Positions 7,589 through 14,758 of a stretch of DNA of 26,087 bases are shown here, piece after piece (position 1 is the stretch's first letter; each line of letters starts with the position of its first letter). The stretch is from positions 1 to 26,087 of the forward strand of contig JAFWVZ010000111.1 of assembly GCA_017523605.1 (NCBI GenBank), in the 5' to 3' direction. Below the pieces are notes generated by a model. That model had not been told where the DNA came from and did not search any database. It saw nothing but the letters and a program-made list of their open reading frames with translations. The DNA comes from Bacillota bacterium. GTDB lineage: Bacteria; Bacillota; Clostridia; Peptostreptococcales; Anaerovoracaceae. The position numbers and the translations under genes are program-made.

Positions 7589-8050
7589 ATGTTAGCCAAA
7601 CACGAACCGAAGGGTCTATATTTCGAAGACTACGAGATCGGAAAAGAGTACGTTACACAGAACCGGACGGTCACGGAGTCGGATGTTGCAAGATTCGCAA
7701 GCCTTTCCGGTGATTTTAATCCGCTCCATACAGACGATGAGTTCGGAAAGACAACGATATTCGGGACAAGGATCGCGCACGGAGCTTTGGGCCTTATTAT
7801 ATCCCAAGGGCTTCTGCACCTTATGAACTTCGGAGACGGGACCGTCGTCAGGACTTCGGATATGACGGTAAAGTATCCCGCGCCTTTAAGGATAGGGGCT
7901 ACAGTAAGAGCGATACTTATTCCGGATGAAAAGCTGCCCGGGCCGGAAGACGGTACAGGTATCGTTAAGCAGACCGTGCTTCTCGTTAACCAGGACGATG
8001 CGGTAGTCATGGAGTCTCATCAGACCGTGATCGTGAGGACCAGAGCATAG
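7589..8050 (+). CDS. MaoC-like (R)-specific enoyl-CoA hydratase
   Basis: The 153-residue single hot-dog domain has the complete hydratase-2 motif: S-G-D-F-N-P-L-H-T-D-D (Asp42 and His47 as the catalytic pair) followed by I-F-G-T-R-I-A-H-G (to about residue 65). It probably adds water to the enoyl-CoA made by the upstream dehydrogenase to give a 3-hydroxyacyl-CoA. The ribosome site AGGAGGGAG directly precedes the ATG. The next gene is a paralogue that begins with nearly the same residues (M-x-A-K-H-E-P-x-G-L-Y), so the two arose by tandem duplication. MaoC proteins may act as homo- or heterodimers. Confidence 0.88.
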   Translation: MLAKHEPKGLYFEDYEIGKEYVTQNRTVTESDVARFASLSGDFNPLHTDDEFGKTTIFGTRIAHGALGLIISQGLLHLMNFGDGTVVRTSDMTVKYPAPLRIGATVRAILIPDEKLPGPEDGTGIVKQTVLLVNQDDAVVMESHQTVIVRTRA

Positions 8051-8062
8051 GGAGGAGAGAAC

Positions 8063-8485
8063 ATGTACGCAAAGCACGAACCCAGAGGACTGTACCTGGA
8101 AGAATACGAGATCGGAAAGCAGTACGTCAGCGAAGACAGGATCGTAACTGAAAGCGACGCCGTGGAATTCGCCCGCTTGTCCGGCGATTACAGCTATGTT
8201 CCCGGATATGCGCCTGACACACTTGGCTTCATAATGTCTACGGGGCTGACGAATCTGCTGGGCACAGCGGAAGGAACGACCATTGCGTTCATGGAGTGCA
8301 CCATAAAGTATCTGGCTCCGCTTAGGACAGGCGATGCTGTAAGGGTCATAGTTACGCCCACGGAGATCCGCCACAGTTCAAAACCCGGGCGCGGAATACT
8401 TAAGCAGAACCTTAAGTTGGTCAACCAGGACGACATCGTAATCATGGAATCCGATCAGGTCCTGATGAAAAAGGCCAGAGAATAG
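8063..8485 (+). CDS. MaoC-like hot-dog paralogue lacking the hydratase active site
   Basis: The 140-residue protein aligns with the preceding MaoC gene from end to end (EYEIGKQYV, V-T-E-S-D, L-S-G-D, T-I-K-Y-L-A-P-L-R, L-V-N-Q-D-D). The catalytic segment differs. After S-G-D the sequence reads Y-S-Y-V-P, so the Asn and His of D-x-N-P-x-H are gone, and about 13 residues including the I-x-H-G portion are deleted. It starts 12 bases after the first copy, with GGAGGAGAG as ribosome site. The intact frame and conserved remainder argue against a pseudogene. A structural or regulatory partner of the active copy, as in heteromeric hydratases, is the preferred inference. Confidence 0.8.
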   Translation: MYAKHEPRGLYLEEYEIGKQYVSEDRIVTESDAVEFARLSGDYSYVPGYAPDTLGFIMSTGLTNLLGTAEGTTIAFMECTIKYLAPLRTGDAVRVIVTPTEIRHSSKPGRGILKQNLKLVNQDDIVIMESDQVLMKKARE

Positions 8486-8506
8486 CGCTTTCGGAAAAAG
8501 AATATA

Positions 8507-8548
8507 AGGATCCTGCACTATTCAGAACAACGGTGAGGGGTCCTTTTT
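8507..8548 (+). terminator. Probable terminator after the acyl-CoA operon
   Basis: AGGATCCTGCAC (8507-8518) can pair with GTGAGGGGTCCT (8533-8544) with G-U pairs and one mismatch. The loop is 14 bases and TTTTT (8544-8548) follows. Confidence 0.6.
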
Positions 8549-8561
8549 GCGTGCGCCGTTC

Positions 8562-8591
8562 TTGCGCCGGGGCGGCAAAAACATATATAAT
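8562..8591 (+). promoter_or_regulatory. Promoter of the MoxR operon
   Basis: TTGCGC (8562-8567), an 18-base spacer and a perfect TATAAT (8586-8591) follow the terminator directly. The ATG at 8637 has GAAGGGA six bases before it. Confidence 0.65.
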
Positions 8592-8636
8592 ATATTAATA
8601 ACATTACAACAGGCACAGAATACGAAGGGATGTACC

Positions 8637-9605
8637 ATGAAGATCCGTGAATGCGCAAAACTCATAAAGGAAGAGACCTCCAAGATTTTCGTAGGAAAGG
8701 ACGAGCAGATATCGCTTATACTCATGGCGGTGTTCGTGGGAGGCCACGTCCTTCTGGACGATCTGCCGGGCAGCGGCAAGACGACGCTCGTAAAGACGCT
8801 TTCAAAAGCCCTGGGCTGCGGTTTCAGGCGCATACAGTTCACCCCGGACCTTATGCCCTCGGACATTACGGGAATGACGGTCTTCGACCAGAAGTCCGGT
8901 GAATTCCGCCATGTTAAAGGCCCCATCTTTACAAACGTTCTTCTGGCGGATGAGATAAACCGTGCCATACCAAGGACCCAGTCCGCGCTGCTGGAGGCCA
9001 TGGAGGAAGAGCAGGTGACCATAGACAACGACACTTACGCTCTGCCCAAGCCTTTCTTCGTTCTTGCTACTCAGAACCCGGTGGAGCGCGAGAGCACTTT
9101 CATGCTTCCCTGGGCTCAGATGGACAGGTTCTTCGTAAGGCTGTCGCTGGGCTTCCCGGACAAGGAAGAGGAAAAACGCATACTTTCCTCTCTGGGCGAC
9201 GAAGTGGATCTTTCCGTTGTAGACGCTGTTACCGGACCTGATCAGCTTCTGGCGATGCGCGAAGAGATTAGAGGCGTCCACGTAAGCGAGTTCGTAAAGC
9301 AGTACATAGTGGATCTTGTGCAGGCAACAAGGCACGATCCTGACCTGGAGAGCGGCGCTTCTCCCAGAGGTTCCATCTTCCTTTATCAGGGCGGAAAATC
9401 TCTGGCGGCAATGAACGGCAGGGACTACGTGATCCCGGAGGACATAGCGCAGATATTCCTTCCGGTGCTTTCTCACAGGGTAAGGCTGTCTTCGGCTGCC
9501 CAGTACGCTAAGCGCAGCGCCGAAGACGTTCTTTCCGCTATTCTTAATAAGACACCCGTTCCGCCCGAAGGTTCCGAGCGTTTCGATGCAGAAGGTAAAA
9601 AGTAA
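8637..9605 (+). CDS. MoxR-family AAA+ ATPase
   Basis: The 322-residue protein has a Walker A D-L-P-G-S-G-K-T-T (42-50), a Walker B V-L-L-A-D-E-I-N-R-A (101-110) and a sensor-1 stretch A-T-Q-N-P followed by F-M-L-P-W-A-Q-M-D-R-F. This is the MoxR hallmark order, and a C-terminal lid follows (about 210-320). MoxR ATPases act as chaperone-like remodelers for partner proteins with VWA or DUF58 domains. The partner here is the next gene, whose start lies 20 bases inside this one. The ATG at 8637 is chosen for its ribosome site, although the frame is open upstream. The client process is not visible. Confidence 0.92.
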   Translation: MKIRECAKLIKEETSKIFVGKDEQISLILMAVFVGGHVLLDDLPGSGKTTLVKTLSKALGCGFRRIQFTPDLMPSDITGMTVFDQKSGEFRHVKGPIFTNVLLADEINRAIPRTQSALLEAMEEEQVTIDNDTYALPKPFFVLATQNPVERESTFMLPWAQMDRFFVRLSLGFPDKEEEKRILSSLGDEVDLSVVDAVTGPDQLLAMREEIRGVHVSEFVKQYIVDLVQATRHDPDLESGASPRGSIFLYQGGKSLAAMNGRDYVIPEDIAQIFLPVLSHRVRLSSAAQYAKRSAEDVLSAILNKTPVPPEGSERFDAEGKK

Positions 9606-10800
9606 TTTCGTAAATCCGGCAGGGCTGGCGGTTCTTGCGGTCCTTGCTCTGCTTTCGGCATATCTGGGCATAGATCTCCTGTTTGCTCTGCTTGCGGGAG
9701 CTTTTCTGCTGTGCCTGGTATCCTGGCTCTGGACCGCGGCTTCGCTCAAAAAGCTGACCATCGGTACCGGCAGGCAGGAGGTCTGCGGCTTCCCCGGAGA
9801 CGATCTTAAAGTAAGTGTGAGGCTCGACAACGACAAGATGATACCCGTAGTGTGGCTGCGGGCGGAGCTTAACGCGGGAGAAAATGCCTGCGTAACATCC
9901 GCCGAGGACGACGCGGCTGCGTTTTCCTGGGTGATGCCTCATCAGAGCCTGGAATGGGAGGAGACACTCAGCGCCGTAAAACGCGGTGTGCGGACCTTCG
10001 ACTCCGTGGAGGCTTCTTCCGGAGACGGATTCGGTCTGTCGGAAAGGTCTTCGCGTCTGCCTCTTCAGCCTCCGCTTAGGGCAGTCGTGTTCCCTAGGCT
10101 GATGGATGTTAACGTTTCCCCGATCCTTAACAGGCTGTCGGAGCTGGAGCTTTCCAAAAAGGGCATGTATACCGATCCCGGGCTCATTCAGAACGTGCGC
10201 GGATACAGCGGAAGCGAAAGCCTTAAGGACGTAAACTGGAGGCTTCTTGCCAAGAGCGGGGAGATCTACGTAAACGTAAGGGAAAAGATGGATGCCAGAA
10301 GGATGTGTCTGGTACCGGACCTGGAGAGCTGTTCGGTAAAGGAGACCATCAGCGGACCCTCCGGTACAACAGAGATCTTCAGGCTGAAGCAGGACGAACT
10401 GGAACACATGATCTCTCTTGCTGCGTCTCTAGTATCTGAACTCAGTTCAAGAGGCGTAATATGTTCGCTTGCTCTGCCCGGCTACTCCGTAAGAGAAGAG
10501 GAGAACAGGGAAGTTATGGTCCGGGCGGCAAGGACCGTACGTCCCGGATCCGAGGAGGATCAGGCCTCCGTACTGCTTACGGCGCTTGCGGAGATAGACT
10601 ACCAAGGCGGACCCACGGAGCTTCCGCTGGAACGCATATCCGCCGAATATCACATGCTGGGGCAGATGTTCTGCCTCGCAGATCATAAGAGCCGCAGGAC
10701 CGCTGCGCTGGATCTTGCACAGCCGATGCCGGTCCGCTTCGTCCTCCCCGAGGACGACGGTTCCGGCCGCGTAATAGAAGAAACGGAGCTGATACGATGA
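9586..10800 (+). CDS. DUF58 domain protein (MoxR partner)
   Basis: The protein has 404 residues. Two N-terminal hydrophobic helices (about 12-28 and 31-48) are followed by a beta-rich extracytoplasmic-type segment. The DUF58 core (about 195-235) shows R-G-Y-S-G-S-E-S-L-K-D-V-N-W-R-L-L-A-K-S-G-E-I-Y-V-N, the family GY..GD..k.InWk..A..g.l.V pattern, here with S-G-S-E in place of the acidic pair. It overlaps the MoxR gene by 20 bases and the next gene by the ATGA at 10797-10800, so translation of all three is coupled. It is the second DUF58 gene of the window. The first, at 1-516, sits in the same position relative to a similar membrane protein. Confidence 0.88.
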   Translation: MQKVKSNFVNPAGLAVLAVLALLSAYLGIDLLFALLAGAFLLCLVSWLWTAASLKKLTIGTGRQEVCGFPGDDLKVSVRLDNDKMIPVVWLRAELNAGENACVTSAEDDAAAFSWVMPHQSLEWEETLSAVKRGVRTFDSVEASSGDGFGLSERSSRLPLQPPLRAVVFPRLMDVNVSPILNRLSELELSKKGMYTDPGLIQNVRGYSGSESLKDVNWRLLAKSGEIYVNVREKMDARRMCLVPDLESCSVKETISGPSGTTEIFRLKQDELEHMISLAASLVSELSSRGVICSLALPGYSVREEENREVMVRAARTVRPGSEEDQASVLLTALAEIDYQGGPTELPLERISAEYHMLGQMFCLADHKSRRTAALDLAQPMPVRFVLPEDDGSGRVIEETELIR

Positions 10801-12083
10801 AGAGAAGTACAGCTGCGGTATGCGGCATTTCCAGAATACTGTTCGCGGCGGGCGTCTTCTGCTGGTTCTTCTATTTCTTTACCGTAATAACCGGACCGGA
10901 GACCGCGGAGCTGTCGGCCCTGGTCCCGGTCATGTCGATCGCGCTGTCCTACTGCGCCGGGGTGATCGCCTCGCGCAGGGGGATCAAGGTCCTTGTCTAC
11001 ATCCTGATCCAGATAGTTCTGTGCGCGGCAGGCATATTCGTGCTCCAGCTTGCGATCAGGAGCATCCCGGACGTGTTCGAACTAAGGCTTACGTCCTCCA
11101 TTGCTCTTGCGGTGTCCATGGCCGTCTGCGCAAAAACGGCCGCGTCGGAGATGAATGGAACGCAGATAGTCCACAGATTCGATGCAGGACTTGTGCTTTG
11201 CGCGGTACTTCTGCTTGCAGACCACTATCTTAAGGCTTCGTACGGCAGTACGGCTATAACAGTTCTGGGCGCTTCTATGCTGATTCTTCTTCTGTCGCTG
11301 GCGATGATGCGCTCCGAAAAGGACGCTGCTCTGGGAAGCGCTGCCGGAAGGGCTCTTCCGGTGATCCTTCTGATACTTATAGCGCTTGCCGCCGGCACTG
11401 TTGTTGTCCTGGGGAGCGGAGCGGCTCACGGCGTGTCTTCGGCGATCATCTCGGTCGTCCGGGGCTTCCTTGGCCTGATCGCTTCTGCGGCAACGTTCCT
11501 CTGGTCCAAATGGGAGGCTTTCTGCGGCTGGCTGGCTTCGCTGTTCGAGCCCGGAGAGAGCGTTCCGATAAACATAGTCGTTCCGGAAGACACGCCGGAT
11601 GTTCCGGAAATAAGCGAACCGTCGCATACTTCCATCATAGTCCTTTACGTTCTGACAGCACTTCTTGCCGCAGGCATAATAGCGGCATTCATATTTGCGA
11701 TAAGAAAGGCAAGGCTCCGCCGCATCGGGCCCGGAAGGCTCGACAACAGGCTTGCAGTAAGGCAGGGAGGAACGGCAGAAGGGCTGCGCAAATATCTTTC
11801 GGAGCTTGCCGTCAAGATAAGATACAGAGTGGACTGCATCAGATTCCGCAATACTCCGGCAGGACTTCTTGCATGGTGCGAGCGTCATGTTCCAAGGTCA
11901 GGCAGAAAGCTTCCTTCCGAGAGCGGACCGCAGTTTTTGAAAAGGCTTGCGAAAAGTCAGGACGGCGGGTCGTCGGAGGCGCTGAGGACGCTTTCGGCAC
12001 TCCTGGAAAAGACGTTCTACAGTCCGGGGCATGCAGAGGCCGATCCGGCGCTTTGCTCGGCGGTAAGAAAGTGCAGATTCTGA
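10797..12083 (+). CDS. Multi-pass membrane protein of the MoxR/DUF58 operon
   Basis: The protein has 428 residues. About seven or eight hydrophobic segments fill residues 12-235. An acidic proline-rich loop follows (about 250-277, with V-V-P-E-D-T-P-D-V-P), then a last helix (279-301). A basic cytoplasmic domain of about 125 residues contains a pair of short helical blocks ending in L-R-T-L-S-A-L-L-E-K-T-F-Y. Order and sizes mirror the 442-residue protein at 513-1841, and the tails share a DUF4129-like look. No transglutaminase catalytic triad was seen. The start overlaps the DUF58 stop by four bases. The function is unknown beyond membership of the MoxR module. Confidence 0.8.
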   Translation: MKRSTAAVCGISRILFAAGVFCWFFYFFTVITGPETAELSALVPVMSIALSYCAGVIASRRGIKVLVYILIQIVLCAAGIFVLQLAIRSIPDVFELRLTSSIALAVSMAVCAKTAASEMNGTQIVHRFDAGLVLCAVLLLADHYLKASYGSTAITVLGASMLILLLSLAMMRSEKDAALGSAAGRALPVILLILIALAAGTVVVLGSGAAHGVSSAIISVVRGFLGLIASAATFLWSKWEAFCGWLASLFEPGESVPINIVVPEDTPDVPEISEPSHTSIIVLYVLTALLAAGIIAAFIFAIRKARLRRIGPGRLDNRLAVRQGGTAEGLRKYLSELAVKIRYRVDCIRFRNTPAGLLAWCERHVPRSGRKLPSESGPQFLKRLAKSQDGGSSEALRTLSALLEKTFYSPGHAEADPALCSAVRKCRF

Positions 12084-12102
12084 TAATAAAAGAGGGATGG
12101 AA

Positions 12103-13110
12103 ATGTCCGGAATACTTATCATAAACACAGGCGGCACAATAAGCATGACCGCGTCCAGCAGGGGCTACGTTCCCAACGGCAAGGCTTTCCGCGCCCAGCT
12201 GGAAAGGATGGAACTTCTGAAGGCGGAACAGGTCCCGCACTGGGAGCTCATAGAAACGGAGCCTTTGCTGGACTCTTCCAACATGACGGTCTCCGACTGG
12301 AACCGCATAGGCGGACTGGTGGCTCAGAACTACGATTCCTACGACGGATTCGTTATTCTGCACGGAACAGATACCATGGCATATACCGCGTCGGCGCTGT
12401 CCTTCATGCTGCAGGGGCTGGATAAGCCTGTGATACTTACAGGGTCTCAGATACCTCTGGCGGAGATCCGAAGCGACGGCAGGGCAAACCTGATAGATTC
12501 GCTGCTTATAGCCGCGGAGGGCAGGGCGCGCGAGGTCTGCATATTCTTCGGCGGAAAACTTCTTCGGGGAAACCGCGCTACAAAGTATTCCGCGGACGAG
12601 CTGATAGCATTCGTCTCGCCTAACTATCCGGCGCTGGCCGAGACCGGAATAACTGTTGCGTACAACGACTCCGCGCTTCTTAAGCGGCGTCCAGGACCGT
12701 TCAGCCTGCAGATACTGGACGAGATACCGATAGGTGTTATAAAAGTCTTCCCCGGCATACAGTTCAGCCTTTTCGACCAGATCCTTACGGAAAAGCTTAA
12801 AGGCATAGTGATCGAGACCTTCGGAGCCGGAAACATCCCCAACGGCGGCAGCGAACTGCTCCCTATAGTAAAGAAAGCTGTGGAACACGGAACTGTCATA
12901 ACCGTCTGTTCGCAGTGTCCGCAGGGCACGGTGATGCTCGGCGCTTACGAGTCAAGCAGCGCTCTTGCGGAAGCGGGCGCGGTAAGCGGACACGACCTTA
13001 CCACGGAAGCAGCGGTAGCAAAACTGTATTATCTTTTCAGCAAAGGATACGGAGCCGAGGAGATAAAACGCCTGATGGAGACTCCTGTCTGCGGCGAAGA
13101 AAAAGAATGA
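12103..13110 (+). CDS. ansA: Type I L-asparaginase
   Basis: The 335-residue protein hydrolyses asparagine to aspartate and ammonia. The two asparaginase signatures are present: I-I-N-T-G-G-T-I-S (Thr12 as nucleophile) and L-H-G-T-D-T-M-A-Y-T-A (Thr89 and Asp90). A further block, G-S-Q-I-P-L-A-E-I-R-S-D-G-R-x-N, is typical of the cytoplasmic AnsA type. No signal peptide is present, in agreement with type I. AGAGGG (12091-12096) touches the ATG at 12097 but is six bases from the ATG at 12103, so the latter is preferred. The gene lies 19 bases after the membrane protein, with no terminator between them, and is probably the last gene of the MoxR operon. Confidence 0.9.
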   Translation: MSGILIINTGGTISMTASSRGYVPNGKAFRAQLERMELLKAEQVPHWELIETEPLLDSSNMTVSDWNRIGGLVAQNYDSYDGFVILHGTDTMAYTASALSFMLQGLDKPVILTGSQIPLAEIRSDGRANLIDSLLIAAEGRAREVCIFFGGKLLRGNRATKYSADELIAFVSPNYPALAETGITVAYNDSALLKRRPGPFSLQILDEIPIGVIKVFPGIQFSLFDQILTEKLKGIVIETFGAGNIPNGGSELLPIVKKAVEHGTVITVCSQCPQGTVMLGAYESSSALAEAGAVSGHDLTTEAAVAKLYYLFSKGYGAEEIKRLMETPVCGEEKE

Positions 13111-13118
13111 TACATTTA

Positions 13119-13155
13119 TTCGCAATAACGCGCAATATGTGTTAAAATAGACACA
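13119..13155 (+). promoter_or_regulatory. Candidate promoter with inverted repeat before the flavoprotein gene
   Basis: TAAAAT (13143-13148) may serve as -10, with a weak TTCGCA at 13119-13124 (18-base spacer). The -10 lies exactly between the arms of TGTGT-N8-ACACA (13138-13155). This is an operator-like layout that a redox or CRP/Rex-type regulator could use. Confidence 0.45.
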
Positions 13156-13186
13156 AAGATCATACGACCCGAGGAAGGAGGGTAAG

Positions 13187-13753
13187 ATGGAGATCCTGTT
13201 AGTTAACGCGTGTGTACGCAAAAAGTCAAGAACCATAAAGCTTGCCAGAAAGGTCGCCGAGACACTGGGAGGCAATGTTACCGAGGTATTCCTGGAGAAA
13301 GAGCGCATTAGGCCTATGTACGGTCTTCCGCTCGTGAACAGGGCCATTCTGCTGGAAGCCGGAGAGCTGTGGAACAAGGATTTTGCTCTGGCTCAGCAGT
13401 TCGCCAACGCGGACGCGATCATATTCGCGGCTCCGTTCTGGGACCTTTCGTTCCCGGCGATCCTTAAGATCTATCTGGAGATCATCAACATTGCAGGCAT
13501 AGTGTTCGAGTATAATCCGGACGGAAGCGTAAGCGGACTGTGCAAGGCTAAGAAGCTGTGCTACGTAACCACTTCCGGCGGTAAGATAGAGAACGATACC
13601 TTCGGTTACGGATACGTTAAGGAACTGGCTACTTCGTTCTGGGGCATCAAGGACGTGCACCTCATCAAGGCCGAAGGTCTGGACGTGGAAGGCGCGGATG
13701 TAGACAAGATAATGCAGGACGCCATGGCTCACATTACTCCGGAAAGCATCTGA
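13187..13753 (+). CDS. Flavodoxin-fold NAD(P)H:quinone / azo reductase-like protein
   Basis: The 188-residue protein belongs to the flavodoxin_2 group, related to FMN-dependent NADH-azoreductases. The first strand carries the phosphate-binding region (L-L-V-N-A-C-V-R-K-K-S-R-T). A-A-P-F-W-D-L-S-F-P-A-I-L-K-I-Y-L-E corresponds to the family P-M-Y-N-F-x-x-P-x-x-L-K motif, and V-T-T-S-G-G is the second FMN-contacting loop. It probably reduces quinones or electrophiles with NAD(P)H in the cytosol. A strong GGAAGGAGGG precedes the ATG. It is monocistronic, ended by the bidirectional terminator at 13791-13824. The substrate is not determinable. Confidence 0.85.
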   Translation: MEILLVNACVRKKSRTIKLARKVAETLGGNVTEVFLEKERIRPMYGLPLVNRAILLEAGELWNKDFALAQQFANADAIIFAAPFWDLSFPAILKIYLEIINIAGIVFEYNPDGSVSGLCKAKKLCYVTTSGGKIENDTFGYGYVKELATSFWGIKDVHLIKAEGLDVEGADVDKIMQDAMAHITPESI

Positions 13754-13790
13754 TCTAAACAGGCGCTGCTTTCGGAATACATAAGAAATA

Positions 13791-13824
13791 AAAAAGAAGG
13801 ACCGCGTAAAAGCGGTCCTTTTTT
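13791..13824. terminator. Bidirectional terminator between convergent genes
   Basis: AAGGACCGC (13797-13805) pairs perfectly with GCGGTCCTT (13812-13820) around a GTAAAA loop. A-run and T-run flanks extend the stem and provide a U-tract on both strands. Confidence 0.92.
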
Positions 13825-13833
13825 AGTGTTCTT

Positions 13834-14586
13834 CTATTCTGTTACTGCCCAGGCTCTTACCGGAAGGCCTACGGCGCCTTCTATCCTCGGCCATGCCACG
13901 AATATCACCGCACCGGCAGGCGCTACCTTGTCCAGGTTCTTAAGCACTTCCACCTGAAGCTTGCCTTTCTCAAGAACGTATCTTTCGCAGGCCAGATCCT
14001 CCGCCTTTGCGGCTTCCTTGGAGGCATCGGTGTCCAGGGCCTCGTGGCCGTTTGCCGCCGCGTTCCTGACCTCGTAGATGTACTTCAGGGCGTCCAGGGA
14101 CCATCCGGGGAAGTTCTCGCTGCCGTCTTCGGCTATTCCGGAGAGCTTATCCATGTCCGGCCAGTTCTTGTACCAGTCCGTGCGCAGGGCTACGAACGCA
14201 CCGTCCGGAATGTCTCCGTACTTAGCCTCGTAATCCTTTATGTCCTGTACGCATACCGCGTAGGTCGGGTCCTTTGCCACCTTGTCCGTGATGTCTATTA
14301 CACACAGAGGGAAAACGCCGTCCTTAACTCCGAAGGTCTCGGAGAGCGGTGCTCTTTTTACGAAATGTCCGGGGAAGTCTATGTGCGTACCGAACTGGCC
14401 CGGGAACTTGAATGTCTGTATGCGGCATTCGAGCATTGGATTGCCCCAGTCGAATACGGTCTTGCCGAGCTCTACGCTTCCTTCCGGAATGCCGCTCCAG
14501 TAAGGGCTGTCGTTGTTGAGAGAATGAGAAAGCTCCACCCACTTAAGCTGTTTTGCGCCTTTAAGCGCTTCCCAAAGCTTGTACAT
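13834..14586 (-). CDS. Cyclase-family metal-dependent hydrolase (kynurenine formamidase-like)
   Basis: The 250-residue protein fits the cyclase family (PF04199), metal hydrolases that include KynB and isatin hydrolase. The N-terminal W-V-E-L-S-H-S-L-N-N-D-S-P-Y-W matches the family start. The metal block reads Q-F-G-T-H-I-D-F-P-G-H-F (His68, Asp70, His74). The usual H-x-G-T-H-x-D has Gln64 in place of its first His. The distal part (G-A-F-V-A-L-R-T-D-W and about residue 225 onwards) also matches. The ribosome site AAGGAGG is strong. It is transcribed divergently from the AI-2E permease. The natural amide or ester substrate is unknown, and no other kynurenine pathway genes are nearby. Confidence 0.85.
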   Translation of the reverse strand: MYKLWEALKGAKQLKWVELSHSLNNDSPYWSGIPEGSVELGKTVFDWGNPMLECRIQTFKFPGQFGTHIDFPGHFVKRAPLSETFGVKDGVFPLCVIDITDKVAKDPTYAVCVQDIKDYEAKYGDIPDGAFVALRTDWYKNWPDMDKLSGIAEDGSENFPGWSLDALKYIYEVRNAAANGHEALDTDASKEAAKAEDLACERYVLEKGKLQVEVLKNLDKVAPAGAVIFVAWPRIEGAVGLPVRAWAVTE

Positions 14587-14648
14587 TTAGTATCCTCCTT
14601 AAGATTTTCTGATAGCTGCATCTTATCTTAACGGTATTAGACATATTA

Positions 14649-14678
14649 ATTATATCAGAACTTTATGCAGAGTTTCAG
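14649..14678 (-). promoter_or_regulatory. Promoter of the cyclase-family gene
   Basis: On the minus strand an extended -10 TGATATAAT (TATAAT at 14654-14649) is preceded by CTGAAA (14678-14673) with an 18-base spacer. The leader has an inverted repeat TTAAGAT/ATCTTAA (14625-14631 with 14599-14605) that abuts the ribosome site. Confidence 0.6.
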
Positions 14679-14695
14679 AACATACGGAAATTTTT

Positions 14696-14724
14696 TTGAC
14701 AGAACCCGTCAACGTTAGTATAAT
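14696..14724 (+). promoter_or_regulatory. Consensus sigma-A promoter of the AI-2E permease gene
   Basis: TTGACA (14696-14701), 17 bases, and TATAAT (14719-14724) match the consensus at every position. The -35 is part of a small inverted repeat, TTGAC-N7-GTCAA (14696-14712), a possible operator. Confidence 0.88.
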
Positions 14725-14758
14725 CAGATGAAAGGACAGATAGTAAAGGGGAGAAGAG

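Noticed and set aside
8802..9836. 344-residue open frame opposite the MoxR and DUF58 genes
   Set aside because: It is a shadow of two genes with clear motifs and has no recognisable domain of its own.
12097..12102. Earlier ATG for the asparaginase
   Set aside because: The ribosome site directly touches this ATG, leaving no spacer. The ATG at 12103 is well placed and starts right before the family motif.
11839..12888. 349-residue open frame opposite the asparaginase and membrane protein genes
   Set aside because: It spans the junction of two well supported plus-strand genes, has no ribosome site and no recognisable family.
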